The position numbers and the translations under genes are program-made. This document shows positions 15,100-15,511 of a stretch of 15,511 nt of DNA, in pieces. How positions within the stretch are numbered: the stretch's first letter is position 1; every line of letters begins with the position of its first letter. The notes below the pieces were generated by a model, which was not told the DNA's origin, made no database searches, and saw only the letters and a program-made list of their open reading frames with translations. Source of the DNA: Treponema sp. (GTDB taxonomy: Bacteria > Spirochaetota > Spirochaetia > Treponematales > Treponemataceae); the NCBI GenBank assembly GCA_031290005.1, contig JAITOJ010000121.1:1-15511 (forward strand), written 5' to 3'.

Positions 15100-15316
15100 A
15101 ATAGAGGGAATAGAGATTGGCAGGGCTCCAGCGATTTGCCAAAGCTCCTCGCCATGCTCTATCCCCAACCCAAACGCCCCCAAACAAAGAAGGCGAAGCC
15201 CCGAAAGACCTCGCCTTCTCACCTTTTCTAGCAAACCCTCGAGCAATGCACCGCTCTCAGGCCAAGGAATAGACCGTCAAACAACAATCTTCACTCTATT
15301 CTCTATCCCTCTATTC
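15099..15316. repeat. Imperfect inverted repeat, 17-18 bp arms 183 bases apart
   Basis: The reverse complement of 15099-15116 differs from 15300-15316 only by one missing T. The arms are built of GAATAGAG / CTCTATTC units. They may mark the ends of a small non-coding element, but no flanking target duplication was seen. Confidence 0.4.
15188..15219 (-). terminator. Hairpin, possible terminator of the DUF2442 gene
   Basis: AGAAGGCGA (15188-15196) pairs perfectly with TCGCCTTCT (15211-15219) around a 14-base loop. Read on the minus strand it is followed by TTTGTTT, and on the plus strand by CACCTTTTCT, so it could stop transcription in either direction. It lies about 145 bases after the DUF2442 stop, rather far for a dedicated terminator. 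Confidence 0.45.
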
Positions 15317-15363
15317 TCTGCCTTCTCGCTTTGCCTCTACCACACTAGCGTTTCGCCAAAACC

Positions 15364-15511
15364 CTATCTTATATCATATAATTCGTGGGGGGCGATGTCT
15401 TGCCCATGCGCCCATTCAATCCCCGTACCACCAGAAATTATATGAACCGTTTGAAAATAGGCAATGTCGTGTAATTCTTCATACCATTCACCGGATATAT
15501 ACGGCAAAACA
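15364..15511 (-). CDS. DUF2442 protein, 5' end outside the window
   Basis: The minus strand has an open frame of 48 codons from the window edge to a TAG at 15366-15364. Its product, with ISGEWYEELHDIAYFQTV, IEWAHGQDIAPHELYDIR and the stop right after, has the layout of the C-terminal part of DUF2442 proteins (W-Y-x-E-L near the start, then W-x-x-G-x-D-I-x-P-x-x-L-Y). Such small proteins are often encoded next to a DUF4160 partner in a toxin-antitoxin-like pair. The partner and the start codon would lie beyond the right edge. Confidence 0.65.
   Translation of the reverse strand, partial: VLPYISGEWYEELHDIAYFQTVHIISGGTGIEWAHGQDIAPHELYDIR

Larger units (their letters stand above)
14954..15363. 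other. 410-bp region without a recognisable gene, rich in inverted repeats
   Basis: No reading frame here has a ribosome site and a family-like product. The stretch holds a GC hairpin (15079-15099), a 9-bp hairpin (15188-15219) and an imperfect inverted repeat pairing 15099-15116 with 15300-15316. A strand-biased C/T-rich part lies at about 15290-15345. The argF promoter must lie near 14960-15040 but no clear -35/-10 pair was found. It may be a decayed mobile element or a chromosomal repeat. Confidence 0.5.

Noticed and set aside
14898..15246. Minus-strand frames of 74-85 codons in the argF upstream region
   Set aside because: No ribosome site or recognisable protein. The first overlaps the start of argF, the second runs through the hairpins.
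13874..15445. A 523-codon open frame on the plus strand
   Set aside because: It runs antisense through argF and part of the exported-protein gene, has no ribosome site, and its product resembles no family. It comes from the GC-rich third positions of argF.

Overview
The window looks like a piece of a spirochaete chromosome, most likely a Treponema of the termite-gut type. This is inferred from gene style, moderate GC, a Lys-rich insertion in phosphoglycerate kinase, and several exported proteins of unknown function. It is not proven by any single marker. Coding density is high. No rRNA, tRNA, CRISPR array, intact insertion sequence or phage gene was seen.

Layout: bases 1-71 are a C-run/G-run that looks like an assembly or read-edge artefact. 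From 7851 down to 287 on the minus strand lies one compact six-gene cluster: rpe, a signal-peptide TPR/coiled-coil protein, an exported protein with a Pro/Tyr/Gln-rich tail, a membrane-anchored TPR protein, an exported transglutaminase-like protein, and recQ. Every junction is an overlap of 1-4 bases or a gap of 3-9 bases. So a sugar-phosphate enzyme and a DNA helicase bracket what looks like a set of envelope proteins.

Divergent from this, on the plus strand, are pgk (8019-9287) and an AAA ATPase of the DUF4143 type (9381-10619). The ATPase start sits directly behind a promoter-like sequence overlapped by a perfect 14-bp inverted repeat, suggesting a leaderless mRNA. Converging on it are hypA, hypB and a DUF5692-type membrane protein (minus strand, 12641 to 10606). 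Divergent from these is a FadR-like GntR regulator (12809-13537). The intergenic region between regulator and membrane protein carries two near-identical 20-bp operators in opposite orientation, each with a TGGTNNNACCA core. One lies just downstream of the -10 of the membrane-protein operon and the other covers the predicted -10 of the regulator. The simplest reading is an autoregulated repressor that also controls DUF5692-hypB-hypA, linking an uncharacterised membrane protein to nickel-chaperone genes.

The right part holds an argF-type ornithine carbamoyltransferase followed by a small exported protein (both minus strand). Then come about 410 bp without a recognisable gene but with several inverted repeats, and the 3' end of a DUF2442 gene cut by the window edge.
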